64,000 nucleotides of DNA, from positions 74,772,346 to 74,836,345 of the forward strand of contig CM077157.1 in the NCBI GenBank assembly GCA_039583875.1. Reading direction: 5' to 3'. The translations under genes were made by a program, and so were the position numbers. Shown one piece after another: positions 11,150-22,427 of the stretch; within the stretch, counting starts at the first letter, position 1, and every line of letters starts with the position of its first letter. The DNA comes from Platanthera guangdongensis. Taxonomy: Eukaryota; Streptophyta; Magnoliopsida; Asparagales; Orchidaceae. The notes below the pieces were generated by a model that had not been told where the DNA came from, ran no database searches, and saw only the letters and a program-made list of their open reading frames with translations.

Positions 11150-11649
11150 NNNNNNNNNNNNNNNNNNNNNNNNNNNNNNNNNNNNNNNNNNNNNNNNNNN
11201 NNNNNNNNNNNNNNNNNNNNNNNNNNNNNNNNNNNNNNNNNNNNNNNNNNNNNNNNNNNNNNNNNNNNNNNNNNNNNNNNNNNNNNNNNNNNNNNNNNNN
11301 NNNNNNNNNNNNNNNNNNNNNNNNNNNNNNNNNNNNNNNNNNNNNNNNNNNNNNNNNNNNNNNNNNNNNNNNNNNNNNNNNNNNNNNNNNNNNNNNNNNN
11401 NNNNNNNNNNNNNNNNNNNNNNNNNNNNNNNNNNNNNNNNNNNNNNNNNNNNNNNNNNNNNNNNNNNNNNNNNNNNNNNNNNNNNNNNNNNNNNNNNNNN
11501 NNNNNNNNNNNNNNNNNNNNNNNNNNNNNNNNNNNNNNNNNNNNNNNNNNNNNNNNNNNNNNNNNNNNNNNNNNNNNNNNNNNNNNNNNNNNNNNNNNNN
11601 NNNNNNNNNNNNNNNNNNNNNNNNNNNNNNNNNNNNNNNNNNNNNNNNN
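11150..11649. other. Assembly gap of exactly 500 N
   Basis: The round length marks a scaffold gap of unknown real size. Element J runs into its left edge and element E into its right edge. Distances and order across it depend on scaffolding. Confidence 0.99.
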
Positions 11650-12260
11650 TGACATTGAAAGCTGTTTTTAGTTTTTGCTTGCCTAAACACTGACAAACCC
11701 TGCAATCCTTCCTTCTTATAGGCCAGAACTAGTCCCTAACAAGTGGTCCTTGGATAGCCTAACAATAGTTTCTAAGTTTAGGTGTCCTATTCTCTTATGC
11801 CATAAAATATTTTGCCTACATACAGAATTAAACAACAGATATCTACATCAGTTGGAAGAAAATCTACTAGATAAATGTTACCTTTCCTTTTACATGTCAA
11901 CACAGTTTGTTGTCTTCTGACTTGATTTTGCATAAGGCTTTGCTAAAGGTCACCTGTAGCCTTCATCATACAGCTGACTGATGCTAATTAGGTTGTGCTT
12001 CAGTCCTTCCACGTAGGCTACCTTTTGAAAGTTACTGATCCAATCTGACTGCACCATATCCTTTAGCTGTCCAAAGTTTGAATCACCAAGATAACCTTGG
12101 TCCAAGCTTGGCTCTAAAGGAAGTGAGGTTGTCCTTGTTCCCTGTCATGTACTTAGAGCACCCATTATCCAAGTACCATTGCTGGATAGATGTTGGATAG
12201 GTCTTCACCTGCACATAAGAACAATTCATTTGTTTTTTGACCCAGTTTACCTTGGGCCTA
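11650..12260 (-). pseudogene. pol: Element E protease / pre-integrase fragment (Sirevirus-like copia)
   Basis: Read leftward, it gives a copia protease motif WYLDNGCSKYMTGN (about 12150-12185), then a stretch ending VEGLKHN...ISQL typical of the Sirevirus protease to GAG-pre-integrase region. Stops and frame shifts interrupt it. It is the continuation of the minus-strand gag to its right. The remainder of pol should lie in or beyond the N gap. Function is presumably lost. Confidence 0.75.
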
Positions 12261-12271
12261 GGTGATAACCT

Positions 12272-14199
12272 TTAAATTCTGAAATGAAAGACATCCAGGT
12301 TGACTCTTATATCCTTCAGGATGATATCTCCTTGGAGGTATAATCCATTCAGTATATGGTTAAAGATTTGGGATGAAGGACCCTTAGGATTCAATTTTGA
12401 TTTGCCCTTGAAAAATTTTCCAGAGCTCTGACCTCTGTTCGACGATCTTGGAGCAGCGTTCGACGATCTTGGGTCAGATCGTCGAGCTCCGTTCGACGAC
12501 GGTCGACTATGGCTGAGGTCAGGTATTAGAGATCGTCGACATGCGTTCGACGACTTTGGCTGAGATCGTCGATCTACGTTCGACAATTTTGCCTGAGATC
12601 GTCGAGCTGCGTTCGGCGATCGTCGATCTTCATTCGGCAATCGTCGATCTTCGTTCGATGATTTCTGCTGGGACTTAGTTTTCTGAGGCAGATCAGAATT
12701 TTTCCTAGCAACCTCTACAACTCCCATTCCTTTGTCAGAAATCAATTTGATTGGAGTTGTTAGAACTATGGGTTGGCTGGATGAAGCACCCAAGCCCAGT
12801 GTACTGTTGAATCTGGAGTTCACTGTGCTTGTGATGTCCATCAGCTTGATGCTTCTCCCATTGAGGGATTCTTCAAGCTTCTTGGCCTCAGAGAGCTCAC
12901 TTTTCAGTGAAGCTATCTGTTCCCTACAGCACTCCAACTCCTGAGAGAGTTTGAGGTTTTCTGACTTTAAAGTATTGTGTTCAGATAATTGATTTCTGAG
13001 AGAGATAATTTCTTTCTCAGACTTTAGCAGGTCTAAACACAGTGCTTTAAATTCAGATTTAAAATACTCTGAACTAAAATCAAAAGAACCAATTACTTGA
13101 TCTTCTTCAGGTTGAGTCTCTGAGTCTGACTCTGACTCCTCTTCTTCTGAATTATGCTGTGAGGCATTGATTGCCATCATGCAGAACTCTTTTTCTTCTG
13201 CATCATCCTCATCATCACTGGAGCTGGATGAGGCTTCTGACTCTTCTTTAGTCTCACTCCAGGATTCAGCAACAAACCCTTTTCTTGTATGTTTATTTTT
13301 GCTTGATGAGGGTTTGCCATTGCCATTCCTCTTGGAGTCTTTCTCCTTTCTTCTTTCTTTCCCGTCCCTTCTGTCATTGTTCTTGTTCTCTGGACAGTCA
13401 GGAACTATGTGCCCTGGTTTCCTGCAACCAAAGCAAATAATATCTTTATTATTGTTAAGGACTTGTCATAACTTGGCTTATCCTGCTCCTTGTATGATCT
13501 CCTTCTGAAGTCCTTTCTGGCCATTTTGTAAAATCTTTTGGCCAGCAGACTGAGTAGTTCATCATTGTCTGTGGCTTTATCTTCAGGCAGATCTTCAGTT
13601 GCCTTGAAGGCTATGGTCTTCTCTTTTCTTATGGCTGGTGAGGCAGCCTTTTGTTCTTCCTCTCTATTTTTGATGAGCAGCTCATAAGATTTGAGCTTAC
13701 CCAATAGAGCTTCAGTAGTGATCTCATCCAGACTTCTGGCATCCTTAATTGGCCAGATTCTTGAGTCTCAAGTGCTAGGGAAGCACATTAGGATCTTGTC
13801 ATTAAGTTCTGTTAGAGAGATCTCTTTGTCCAATGTCCTGAGTTCACTTACAATTAGACTTAGCCTGTTGTACATGTCTCCCACTGACTCAGTTTCTCCC
13901 TTTTTGAAATTCTCATATTGAGAGATGAGATGGGATCTCCTATCCTTTCTCTCATCAGCTGAGCCTGAGATTATTTTTGAGAGTTTGTCCCAAATTTCCT
14001 TTGCTGAATTGCATTCGGCCACCTTTTGAAATATGTCATCAGACATTGTCTGGGACAGGATGTTCATAGCCTTGGCATCAGCTACCTTCCATCTCTTGAT
14101 ATCAGCATTTGTTACTGATGGAGGTGGAACAGCATTTGTACTTGTGTTCTCTGGGGGTCTTGGACATACTGTTAAAACAGAATTAAAAATCTTCGTCAA
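12272..14199 (-). pseudogene. gag: Element E Gag with coiled-coil and Arg-rich tail (Sirevirus-like)
   Basis: The minus-strand frame starts at 14199. The N-terminal gag core (UBN2 type, KAMNILSQTMSDDIFQKV, EIWDKLSKI) reaches 13768. A break follows, then a lysine-rich part and a CCHC knuckle (about 13390-13437, CFGCRKPGHIVPDC). After it come an acidic Ser/Glu/Asp-rich segment, FCMMAINASQ, and a predicted coiled coil with leucine-rich heptads (about 12880-13080), as in Sirevirus Gag. The tail is a basic Arg-Arg-Ser repeat encoded by the GATCGTCGA array. At least two frame breaks are visible. It was first considered as two or three separate genes, but order and motifs fit one Gag. Confidence 0.8.
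12425..12670. repeat. GTTCGACGATC repeat array inside E gag
   Basis: About ten irregular copies of GTTCGACGATC / GATCGTCGA words, spaced about 20-30 bp. They translate on the minus strand as SSNxxRRS-like repeats. The same word family is arrayed in the E LTR (15478-15775). Confidence 0.8.
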
Positions 14200-14417
14200 T
14201 AGAATTCATGTACAGTCTGATCCTTGCTTTCCAAAGTGCAAACTTGGATAGATTGCACACTGGAGGTCTGGTGCTAGCATAATCTTTGTTTTGGGCCATG
14301 ATTTGTGAAAGCAAAATCTAATAATAAAATACAAAAGAAAATAGATCTAACTTCGGATCTTTGGGTTCATGTGTTAGCCTGTACAACCAATCAAGTATGG
14401 TATGTTTAACCAACCTG
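14200..14417 (-). other. Element E leader
   Basis: Short leader between the E primer site and gag start, read on the minus strand. No frame of interest. Confidence 0.6.
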
Positions 14418-14429
14418 CCTCTGATACCA
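14418..14429 (-). other. Primer-binding site, tRNA-Met (E, minus strand)
   Basis: On the minus strand TGGTATCAGAGG follows the LTR end after the two bases AT. This fixes the orientation of element E. Confidence 0.9.
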
Positions 14430-14431
14430 AT

Positions 14432-15940
14432 TGAAAGTGCAGCTAGATCTGATATACTCTAGAGGGGGGTGAATAGAGTATATGGTGCTTTGAAACTTTT
14501 TACAATAATTGTTGTAATAAGAGTGAGCAGGGAAACAGAAATAAATCTAATCACAGCACTAAGTTAAACAAAAGCTAATCACAGAATAATCAAGCCCAGA
14601 AATAAACATAAAAACAAGCAAAACAGAAGACACAAGGAAATATAGTGGTTCCCCTAAACTTGGTTACATCCACTCTTCTACCACCCTAGGTAGGAATCCA
14701 CTGCATGATGAGTTGATCAGGTGTCCTGGGCACCAATGAGCTTTTGATAAGGTGCTCAAAAACCAAATCAGATTTTTTGATCAGGTGTCTTGCCACCAAT
14801 GAGCTTTTGACAAGGTGCTCAAAACCCAAGCTCAAACTTTTGAAGGGAGTTTGAAAAACCCTTTACAGAGAGGGTTGAGAGAGTGATGGAAGTCTTCTCT
14901 TTCTCAAACAACTGAGAAGACTATGTGGATTGTTGATGTCAAAGCTCCCCCTGAATCCTTGAGATCTTCAGGAAGAGAAGCTTTGCTGAGGGTGATAGGC
15001 CTTCAAAGATTGAACTCCAGCAATAGATGATTTCAGCAATAGCTGAAATGTTGAATATCTGGAGTCTTGAAATATGTTGGCCTTGAACACTTTGAAACTA
15101 AAGAGATCTGAAGATTTCTGAAAAGATTGATCTCCTTGGATGAGAGTTCTTGAGAATTCTTTGAGACAGTATATGATGTCTGACTGTGTGTTTGTCTCTC
15201 TGTAATCTGTATTCTATGAGTGATTCAAAAATTCTTCTCTTTTATTCTCTGATACAGAATAGAATAACATTCTCTTTCAAGTATAGCCGTTGGCCTGCAT
15301 TAATTGCATCCTTAATTGCACAATCTCTTCTGGAGGAAAGTCCACAGAAATATTCCTCGAGAAATCCCTTGAAACTTGGTCCAGAAATGAATGAAAACGG
15401 CTAGGAAATCTCTGAATTAATTGCAGAATAACTCCTTAACTGATTTGAATTTGAATCTAGAATCATCCTTGAAGTTATCTGAAATCGTCGAACTGAGCTC
15501 TGCTATCGTCGAGCTGAGCTCAGCGATCTGGAAATATACGGCAGCAAAATATCGTCGATCTGAGCTCAAAGAACGTCGAACTGAGCTCAGAGATAAAGAT
15601 CCAAAGCAGAGTGAAAATCATCGACCTGAGCTCATCGATCGTCAAACGGAGTTCGACGATATAATGAAGTTGAGCTCAGCGATCGTCGAATGGAGTTCGA
15701 CGATCTGTCGAAGTTGAGCTAGACGATCGTCGATCGGAGTTCGACGAATCGTCATGCTGAGCTCGACGATATGACTTAGTCTCCAAACAGAAAATCTTGG
15801 TCTTTAGGGCAGCTTCCAAACCTAGACTTCTAACCCTTAGACTCAATTCTAATTGACCTATTGGGCTATTCAGGAGGTCAAGCATAGGTTCCTAGAGACA
15901 TAGTGATCCTGACCCAAATTAGTAATAGGGTGTTCGAACA
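14432..15940 (-). repeat. Element E 5' LTR (1509 bp, minus strand)
   Basis: On the minus strand the LTR runs from TGTTCGAACACCC (15940) to ...CACTTTCA (14432). Near its end is the Sirevirus hallmark ATTCACCCCCCTCTAG. The right boundary is where the coding frame of element F resumes. The partner 3' LTR of E is not visible, since it would lie in or beyond the N gap. Confidence 0.75.
15478..15775. repeat. GATCGTCGA / GAGCTC word array in E LTR
   Basis: Repeated GATCGTCGA words alternate with TGAGCTC (GAGCTC is itself palindromic) at about 20-30 bp spacing. The array sits in the U3 half of the LTR and parallels the coding array at 12425-12670. Confidence 0.85.
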
Positions 15941-16300
15941 AAACCCTAGTCGTGGAAGAATCGATATATATTGTATTTGATGCGACGAGTTTGCTGCAAA
16001 GCAACGCTTCTAGTGTGCTTATTGAAGATGCAGGTGCAAAGTTGAAAGAAATTAGCTTGGATGGACCATCCAAAAATAAAGGTGAAAAGTTCATCAAGAT
16101 CACCACCCCAACCCCTATTGGAGAGGCTAATGATCATGATGAAGAAGTCATCCAAGATAAAGAAGTCACTCCGGTGATACAAGACAATCCAAATGCAAGG
16201 ACTCTAGAGCTCAGTCATCTGAAGGATCACCCCATGGACCAGATCATATGAGATCCCCGGGATGGTGTCAGAACTCGAAGAGTTGCTGTGCACAGTTACT
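15941..16300 (+). pseudogene. pol: Element F, linker between integrase and RT (Sirevirus-like)
   Basis: A plus-strand frame with EESIYIVFDAT and then HLKDHPMDQII and GVRTR matches the conserved linker between integrase and RT in Sirevirus pol. The integrase upstream is missing because element E sits there. A TGA at 16249-16251 interrupts the linker. RT should follow but is absent: RNase H sequence begins within about 60 bp. Confidence 0.75.
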
Positions 16301-16587
16301 CTGGATAAAGGATCAGTTTGAGGACTATAACATGAAGTTTGAAAAGATTCCATTATTTGTGACTCTTCCAGCGCAATAGCAATAACCAACAACCCAGTCT
16401 CGCACAGCCGGACAAAGCATATAGAGCTAAGGTATCACTTCATCCGGGAGCATGTGGAGCATGGGACATAGACCTTCAATATGTCCCTACAGATAGGCAA
16501 ATTGCAGACATTTTTACGAAGCCGCTGGACGAGACCAAGTTCTCGTTCTTCAAAACAGAACTTGGGATGCTCAACAAAGAAGACTAG
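16301..16587 (+). pseudogene. pol: Element F, C-terminal RNase H
   Basis: The segment gives a copia RNase H ending: [35 protein letters not shown] and LGMLNKED, with the stop at 16585-16587. The first residues of the domain and all of RT are deleted, leaving the linker almost fused to it, so the element cannot encode RT. A small frame shift occurs near 16345-16360. Confidence 0.85.
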
Positions 16588-17223
16588 AGAAGCTGGACTT
16601 TCAAGAAGGCTCAAGGCTCAAAGGTTAGTCAAATACTGAAATATTTCAAAATTTTAACTCCTTGACTCGAGCAAGATACAGCCTATTCGAGTAAGAATAT
16701 GACCTACTCGAGTAGTAGAATGACATACTCGAGTAGTCTACTTGACCCACTCGAGTAGTAGAATGACATACTCGAGTAGTCTACTTGACCTACTCGAGTA
16801 GCAGACTGACATACTCGAGTAGTCAACTTCACATACTCGAGTACCTCACTGACCTACTCGAGTACTTCCAAACATCTACTCGAGTACTTCTGTATCCCTA
16901 CTCGAGTAATTCCAGACTTATCTACTCGAGAAATTTCCTCACTCGTGTACATGCTGAGTCGTTTATTTTTCAAATTTTCTTATGTGCGCAAACAAAGGCT
17001 AATGCCGCCTCTTCTTTGGTTTATTTCATTTATTTTCATTTAATTAGACCCAAAACTAGGGTATATAAATACGAAAATCCGGAAATATCCTTCACGAAAT
17101 CATTTCCGCTCTCTCGAGTACCCGACTGCCTCTTCGTCTTCCTCAGTCAGTTGTAGAGCCACACAATTTCCTTCACCCCGTCAAAGCCTTCTAGGTTTTC
17201 TGCATCTCCAAGATTTGTGAATC
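16588..17223 (+). other. Element F spacer between pol and env-like frame
   Basis: Non-coding spacer holding the TACTCGAGTA array (16655-16945) and, after it, a stretch leading to the ATG at 17224. Confidence 0.6.
16655..16945. repeat. TACTCGAGTA palindrome array (F, downstream of pol)
   Basis: About ten copies of TACTCGAGTA or close variants, each a perfect or near-perfect 10-bp palindrome, spaced about 22-30 bp. The same word is arrayed in the F LTR (20135-20770). Confidence 0.92.
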
Positions 17224-19648
17224 ATGGCCGCCTCCTCTAAAATCGGTGTGGGTTCAGAATTAGTCGCCGCCGGATTGCAGAACTCTCCGACGACTTCCAT
17301 AATCTCATGATTTTGCTCGACACAGCCGATTAACCTTCGTTCTCCAAGAACAATGTCGAATCCTCTTCCCCGACGTTGCAGAATTTTTCAGGAATGTCAA
17401 GGTGAAGCGCCACGGGACAGTTCTAAAATCCAACGTCAGAGGTATAAAGATCAAACTTACTTCAACCTCTATTTCTCAACTTCTTTTGCTGTCAGTTTTA
17501 GATACAGATGATTTTCTTGGTGATGAAGAGTATGCCAGAACGTGCTTATTTTGTGGAATTTCTGCTGATGCAAAATACGTTTGAAGGGCTGACATAAATG
17601 CAGAAGGTAAACTGCTTGATGATATTATAGGAAAATTCTTTTGTGTAAAACAAATTCCATAAGAGATATCCCTTTGTATTTCTTTGAAATGATGCAAGTC
17701 ATCATCTGTAGAAAAGACTTTCAGTTTGGATTGCTCATCCTGAATAAAATAAAGGAGAGTATTAAATCCCCCACTATGCAAGGATCATTTCACTACTCCT
17801 TCATGAGTTAAACCCAGACACCTTCACCTTCTCTAAAGGGAGTATCCTTCATCATATGAAGAAGGTTTCCATCTCCTCTATTCAAAGATTGGAGCTCAAG
17901 TTGCAGAATCCTTCTCAGGCTGCTAAGATTATTGAAGTTCTAGACACATAGGACAGGACCCCATCTCCCTCTCCATCTCAGGTCCCCAGCTCCTATGGTG
18001 CACCAAATGAGGGGGAGCCTGCTCCTGCTATTTTAGCCAGAAAGCCAACTCCACCATCACCTTCTTCTCCACCAGTCACCCCAGAAGATATCCCTACAGA
18101 TCAATAACTTCAAGAAGCACTACTATCCACTGATGATGCCATCAATGATATGATAGAGGAATAAACTGTAGTTGAATCCCCTCCTCCTCTATCTTCAAAA
18201 GCTCCACTCACTGAAATTCCCAAGGACCCCACTCCTGTACAGTCTCCCGTACAGTCTCCATTGCCATCACCAGCAAAGTCTCCAGAAATCTCTCCAGCAA
18301 GAAATCCAGCTCAATATCACCAAGAACAGCCAGAAACAATCTTAATTTCTAATGAGCTCTCACTTGAGCCAGCTGAAGCTCCTCTCAGGAATTTGGATTT
18401 CTCTCTCCCTCAGATAATGGAAGAAGGAGATGGCCTCATACATACTACAAGAGCTAAGAGTTCTGTGACCATTCAAGAAATAGCTCCATGGGTAGCTCCT
18501 CCTATTCCTTCTGCTCCATCTGCTTCTGCTCCTCCTGCTGCTACAGCTCCTGCCTCCTCAGATTTGATGACTCAGATTGTACTTCTCCTTCAAGAATAGA
18601 AATCTTACTTTGATACTTGTATAAAGACTGTCACTTATAAGGTAACTGCTCTAGAAATTGAGATGAGCAGAGGATTTGCTGAGATCCAACATAATACTGA
18701 TCAGCTCAAATATCTTTTCCAAATTGGTGGCAAAGCCTTAGACCACACTATAACTAGTGTTGGCCAAGTTAGGGAACAGAGTGTTACCCTAGCTGGAAAT
18801 CAAATAGAGTTGGACAAAAGAGCTGAAGCAACCAAGATGAAAATCTGTGAAGAGGTTGGCACTTTCAAAGATGATGCCATCTCTAAGCTATCTGTTGAAG
18901 TCAGAAAGGGGAGAAATTGGTGAAAGAGTTTTTAGAACAATCAGATGCTGCCATGCAAAAGCTTTGGAAAGCCAAAGTAAAAGAGATCCATGATGATGTC
19001 CTAGCTCAAATTCAGAGTGTCAAATTCTACACCTATGACACTACTGTATGGATTCACAACCAGATCCTTCCAGAATTTGTTATAGATCCTAATATCATTC
19101 CTCATCACCTGAACCCTCTAGCTGCTACTGATGCTCCTGCTCCTCCTCTACAACCCACATTTTCTCCTAGGCCTGGTGATTCTGTTCCCCATCCTGATAC
19201 CTATACTCATGGTTGGGATGAAGATCCTGCAGATATTTTCTTCAAAGCTCCTCCTGAAATTTAGACTTACAAAAAGAAAATAAAGTATGGTGATGGTGCT
19301 TCTGCAAGAAAGTCCATTCCTACTCCAGCTCCTGAACATGCTGAGGTTTGGTCTCCCACTTCTAAGTCCCTCATCCTGGAAACACTCAAATTAGTTTTGG
19401 ATTACCATGAGAGCAGAAATATTCACTATAGTTCCCAGGAGTGGGAGATGTATGAGAAATCTATGACCAAAAGGAGGATATATGACAGAGAATATGTAAG
19501 AAACAATCCCGCTGTTCCTCCAAGACCTCCCAAGTATTATCCAAAGCCTTTCAGCTACCAAAGGAGACATCAAGAGAAACAGGACAGGCAACATCATCAG
19601 AACTACCTTAAAGGACTTATGAGTTGTGGAAATGATTTTTGTTATTAA
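17224..19648 (+). pseudogene. Element F env-like third frame, decayed
   Basis: Downstream of pol a coding-like region runs from ATG 17224 to a stop at 19646-19648 with several stops and at least one frame shift (near 18905). Better-kept parts are 18261-18599 (Pro/Ser/Ala-rich: PSPAKSPEISPAR, PPIPSAPSASAPPAA), 18663-19264 (Gln/Lys/Glu-rich helical segments, likely coiled coil) and 19397-19648 (basic, Arg/Tyr/Pro-rich, PPRPPKYYPKPF). Position after pol, proline-rich part and coiled coil match the env-like frame of SIRE1-type Sireviruses. No clear signal peptide or membrane anchor is seen, so an envelope role is not shown. Confidence 0.6.
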
Positions 19649-19801
19649 TGACATTTCTGGATAATCACACTTATATAATTCTAAGTTTTTGATCTTATTA
19701 TCCTTTTCATAGTCTTTTGCTTGCATACACTGCTTTATATACTTAGCATTCTTTTTATGTCCATAATTCTCCTTAGTGTAAAGGGTTCTGACTTATACAA
19801 A

Positions 19802-19812
19802 TAGGGGGAGAT
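19802..19812 (+). other. Element F polypurine tract
   Basis: TAGGGGGAGAT abuts the TGTTGGGTATT start of the LTR, the standard arrangement for copia elements. Confidence 0.85.
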
Positions 19813-20134
19813 TGTTGGGTATTGTATCCACACTAACCCATATTTGATGAAGTCATCCTTAAACGAAGATGAATTAAGTTGTATTTGATGCTTGGTTTGA
19901 GTTATGTGTTTGCAGGAGTCTTATGGGAAGTGTAGACTAATGTCAGTCTACAATGGGTCACCAAACACAGGACCATACAATATAATCCCTCATTGTGTGC
20001 TCCAAGGTGTTGACTCATATGTAGCCTCTCTATTGGGATAAACTACATATTCAAGTTGTAGGACTCTGTGAAAAGACTTGATGCTGGTCATCCCTTAGAA
20101 GAAGAAAAATCTGTGAAGAAAAATTTTCCTAAGT

Positions 20135-20770
20135 AAAGTACTCGAGTAGTTCTTTACTTACTCGAGTAAGTTACTGGGTTCATACTCGAGTAATAATACT
20201 CCTACTCGAGTAGCTAAGATATATCCCGAGTAGTCAATTATGGCTCTCGAGTAGTTAAGACAACTACTCGAGTAGTTTCTTTTCTCCTCCCGGGTTTTAC
20301 AGAAATTCTCTTCTCAAAATTTTCTAAGTTAAATACTCGAGTAGCTCTATTTAATACTTAAGTAGTTTTATTTTCTGTCTCGAGTAGTTTTATCTTATAT
20401 ACTCGAGTATTTCTATTTGTCTCGTGTAGTTCATCTTCTATACTCGAGTAATACAGTTTTCCTGTTTTAGAAATTTTCTAAGTATTTGTCTCGAGTAGTA
20501 TTTCTTATACTCGAGTAGTTCATTCTTATATACTCGAGTAGTATTTATTTTACTCGAGTAATTTACTCCACCTCTCGTGTGAGTACTTAGGTACTCGAGT
20601 ATGTTATTCTTATTACTCGAGTAGCTGATTTCCTTTTTCCTTTGATTTACTCGAGTAGTTGACTCCATGTACTCGAGTGATTATCTCATTCCCTCTCGAG
20701 TAGTCATCTTCTACCTACTCGAGTAGTGTTGCATGTACTCGAGTAATCTTGTATATCTCGAGTATTTTAC
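20135..20770. repeat. TACTCGAGTA palindrome array in F LTR U3
   Basis: Roughly twenty copies of TACTCGAGTA or CTCGAGTAG variants at about 20-35 bp spacing. It ends about 115 bp before the TATA box, the position expected of an upstream regulatory array. Confidence 0.93.
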
Positions 20771-20886
20771 TTTGACTTTTTCAAAAATTCGTTAAGTCCA
20801 AACTAACGTTCTTATTCATAAACTTTGACGTGATTGGTTCACGTGTCTCTCATAATGACTTAATCATGTCTAATCTTTTCTGATCC

Positions 20887-20894
20887 TATAAAAG
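20887..20894 (+). promoter_or_regulatory. Probable TATA box of F LTR
   Basis: TATAAAAG follows the palindrome array and precedes the presumed R region. Confidence 0.6.
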
Positions 20895-21630
20895 GTCTTG
20901 TGTAAACTGACAAACCTTAATCTAAGAACAATGATTATTCTCAGAAGATTATTTTTAAAAGAATTTATGTTTCCTCTTTCTCTCTCCAAGAAACGAAATC
21001 CGCCGCCGCCGCCGCCGTCGCTGATTCTCGACCGGCTAGGGTTTCATCTTTTGAGGATTTAGATCAAGAAGGCTTTCCAGATCGAGATTCGCTCAACTCC
21101 TCATCCTCTGACTAGATCGATCGTGAGAAGCCAAGAAGGTTTAGATCCATTCTTCTCGAGATTTCTCTTCATCATTTTGATAAAGCCACAAAGCCTAGAA
21201 GAAGAAATTTCTTGTCGACTGTTGCAGATCTGAACAAGGAATCACTGTTTGTATTTCTTTACAAAATTTATTTCATTATTGTAGGAGAAATTTCTCCGAG
21301 TGTAGGAGCTTTTGTCTCCGAGTTTGTAGGAAGCTTTATCTTCTAAGTGTAGATCCGTTTTGTGGATCGCGATTGTAGGAACGTTGTTCCGAGGGTCGGA
21401 TTGATTTTCAATCCTAGATAATGGAGTACCCGAGTATAGTTTATTGCTAGATCGGTGAGGGAAAGTGGATGTACCCAAGGTTGGGGAACCACTATAAATC
21501 TTGCCTCATCTGTGTTTGAATGGTAGATAGATCTGTGCATTGGTTTGCAATTTTTATTCCGCAAAAAAAACGCACAATTCACCTATTCACCCCCCTCTAG
21601 GTGATTAAGGTAGGCAACTATAAACTTTCA

Positions 21631-22134
21631 TCTTTCTTGCTCTCCCCTCTCACTAGAACTCTTAGAAAGAGAAAACCCAAAAAGAATGAGGGTTTCTAAC
21701 CCTATTCCCGGTATATTCCAGCAAGAACAACCCTGGGCCATTGGATCCCAAAAGAAGGAAATGGATGGCCATGATTCGCACTTAAAAGCCAAAACCTGGG
21801 CCGAATACGGCTTGTGCCATGCCCGTGTCCAAGGCTGTGTGCCTCAATCGACGTTGAAACTGTCACATCCCGAAAAGAACACGGGCTCTCGACACACCCG
21901 TGTCAGGCTTAACACGCTCGTGTCTTCCAGTACACGCCCATGTAGCGGGGCGTGTTCCTCCATCGACACAGGACCAAGACCAACCCGAAGAGAACACGGG
22001 TACTCGACACGCCCGTGTCAAATTTGACACGCCCGTGTCAGGCTGAACACGCACGGGCTCTAGTCCGTATTCAACCCCCGACACAGCAAGACACTGTCGG
22101 AACAGGACACGACCTGGTACACGCGCTTGTCTCA
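21631..22134 (-). repeat. Gypsy-type LTR fragment G with ACACG/CGTGT words
   Basis: About a dozen ACACGGGCGTGTC-type inverted words lie between 21820 and 22130. On the minus strand a GAATATACC stretch and an AGAGTTCTAGTGAGAGGGGAG region follow, resembling the TATA-R part of a gypsy LTR. It lies between F (insertion on the left) and the truncated D pol on the right. The boundaries are the points where similarity to D RT and to F LTR stops. Confidence 0.5.
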
Positions 22135-22427
22135 GCTCTTGTAACTGAACCTTTCGTTCTGCCAATTCTTTTGGCGCCACTCGGTACGGTGAGCGTGCCA
22201 CAAGTTTCGCATCTGGCACCAACTCAATAAAGAAGTCAATCTCACGCTGGGGTGGAAGCCTAGGTAGATCCTTAGGAAAGACATCTGCGAACTCCGATAC
22301 TACATGAACATCTCCTATACTAGGCTTTGGCTCAACAGCCTCCAATAGCGTGAAAAACATTTCTGCGCCTTTCTAAACTGCTTTGACTACTTGAATGGCA
22401 GATATCAACATCTTGCCCACTCCTCGC
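22135..22427 (-). pseudogene. pol: Element D pol fragment: RT N-terminus (gypsy)
   Basis: The minus-strand translation gives FADVFPKDLPRLPPQREIDF, then APYRVAPKELAE-like residues (here SPYRVAPKELAE), the conserved start of Ty3/gypsy RT after protease. It continues from the minus-strand protease at 52559-53140 once A2 (22428-52553) is set aside. Past KVQLQEL the match stops at the junction with fragment G, so the catalytic RT, RNase H and integrase are lost. Confidence 0.85.

Larger units (their letters stand above)
19813..21630 (+). repeat. Element F 3' LTR (1818 bp)
   Basis: It starts TGTTGGGTATTG after a polypurine tract and ends ...AAACTTTCA. The end region has the Sirevirus feature ATTCACCCCCCTCTAGG (about 21582-21600), preceded by TTATTCCGC. 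TATAAAAG at 20887-20894 is the likely TATA box. The U3 part is dominated by TACTCGAGTA words. Sequence beyond 21630 belongs to fragment G. A 5' LTR for comparison is not present in the window. Confidence 0.85.

Noticed and set aside
16655..16945. CRISPR-like array
   Set aside because: This is eukaryotic plant DNA. Units are 10-bp palindromes with irregular 12-25 bp spacers and no associated genes, so it is a retrotransposon motif array.
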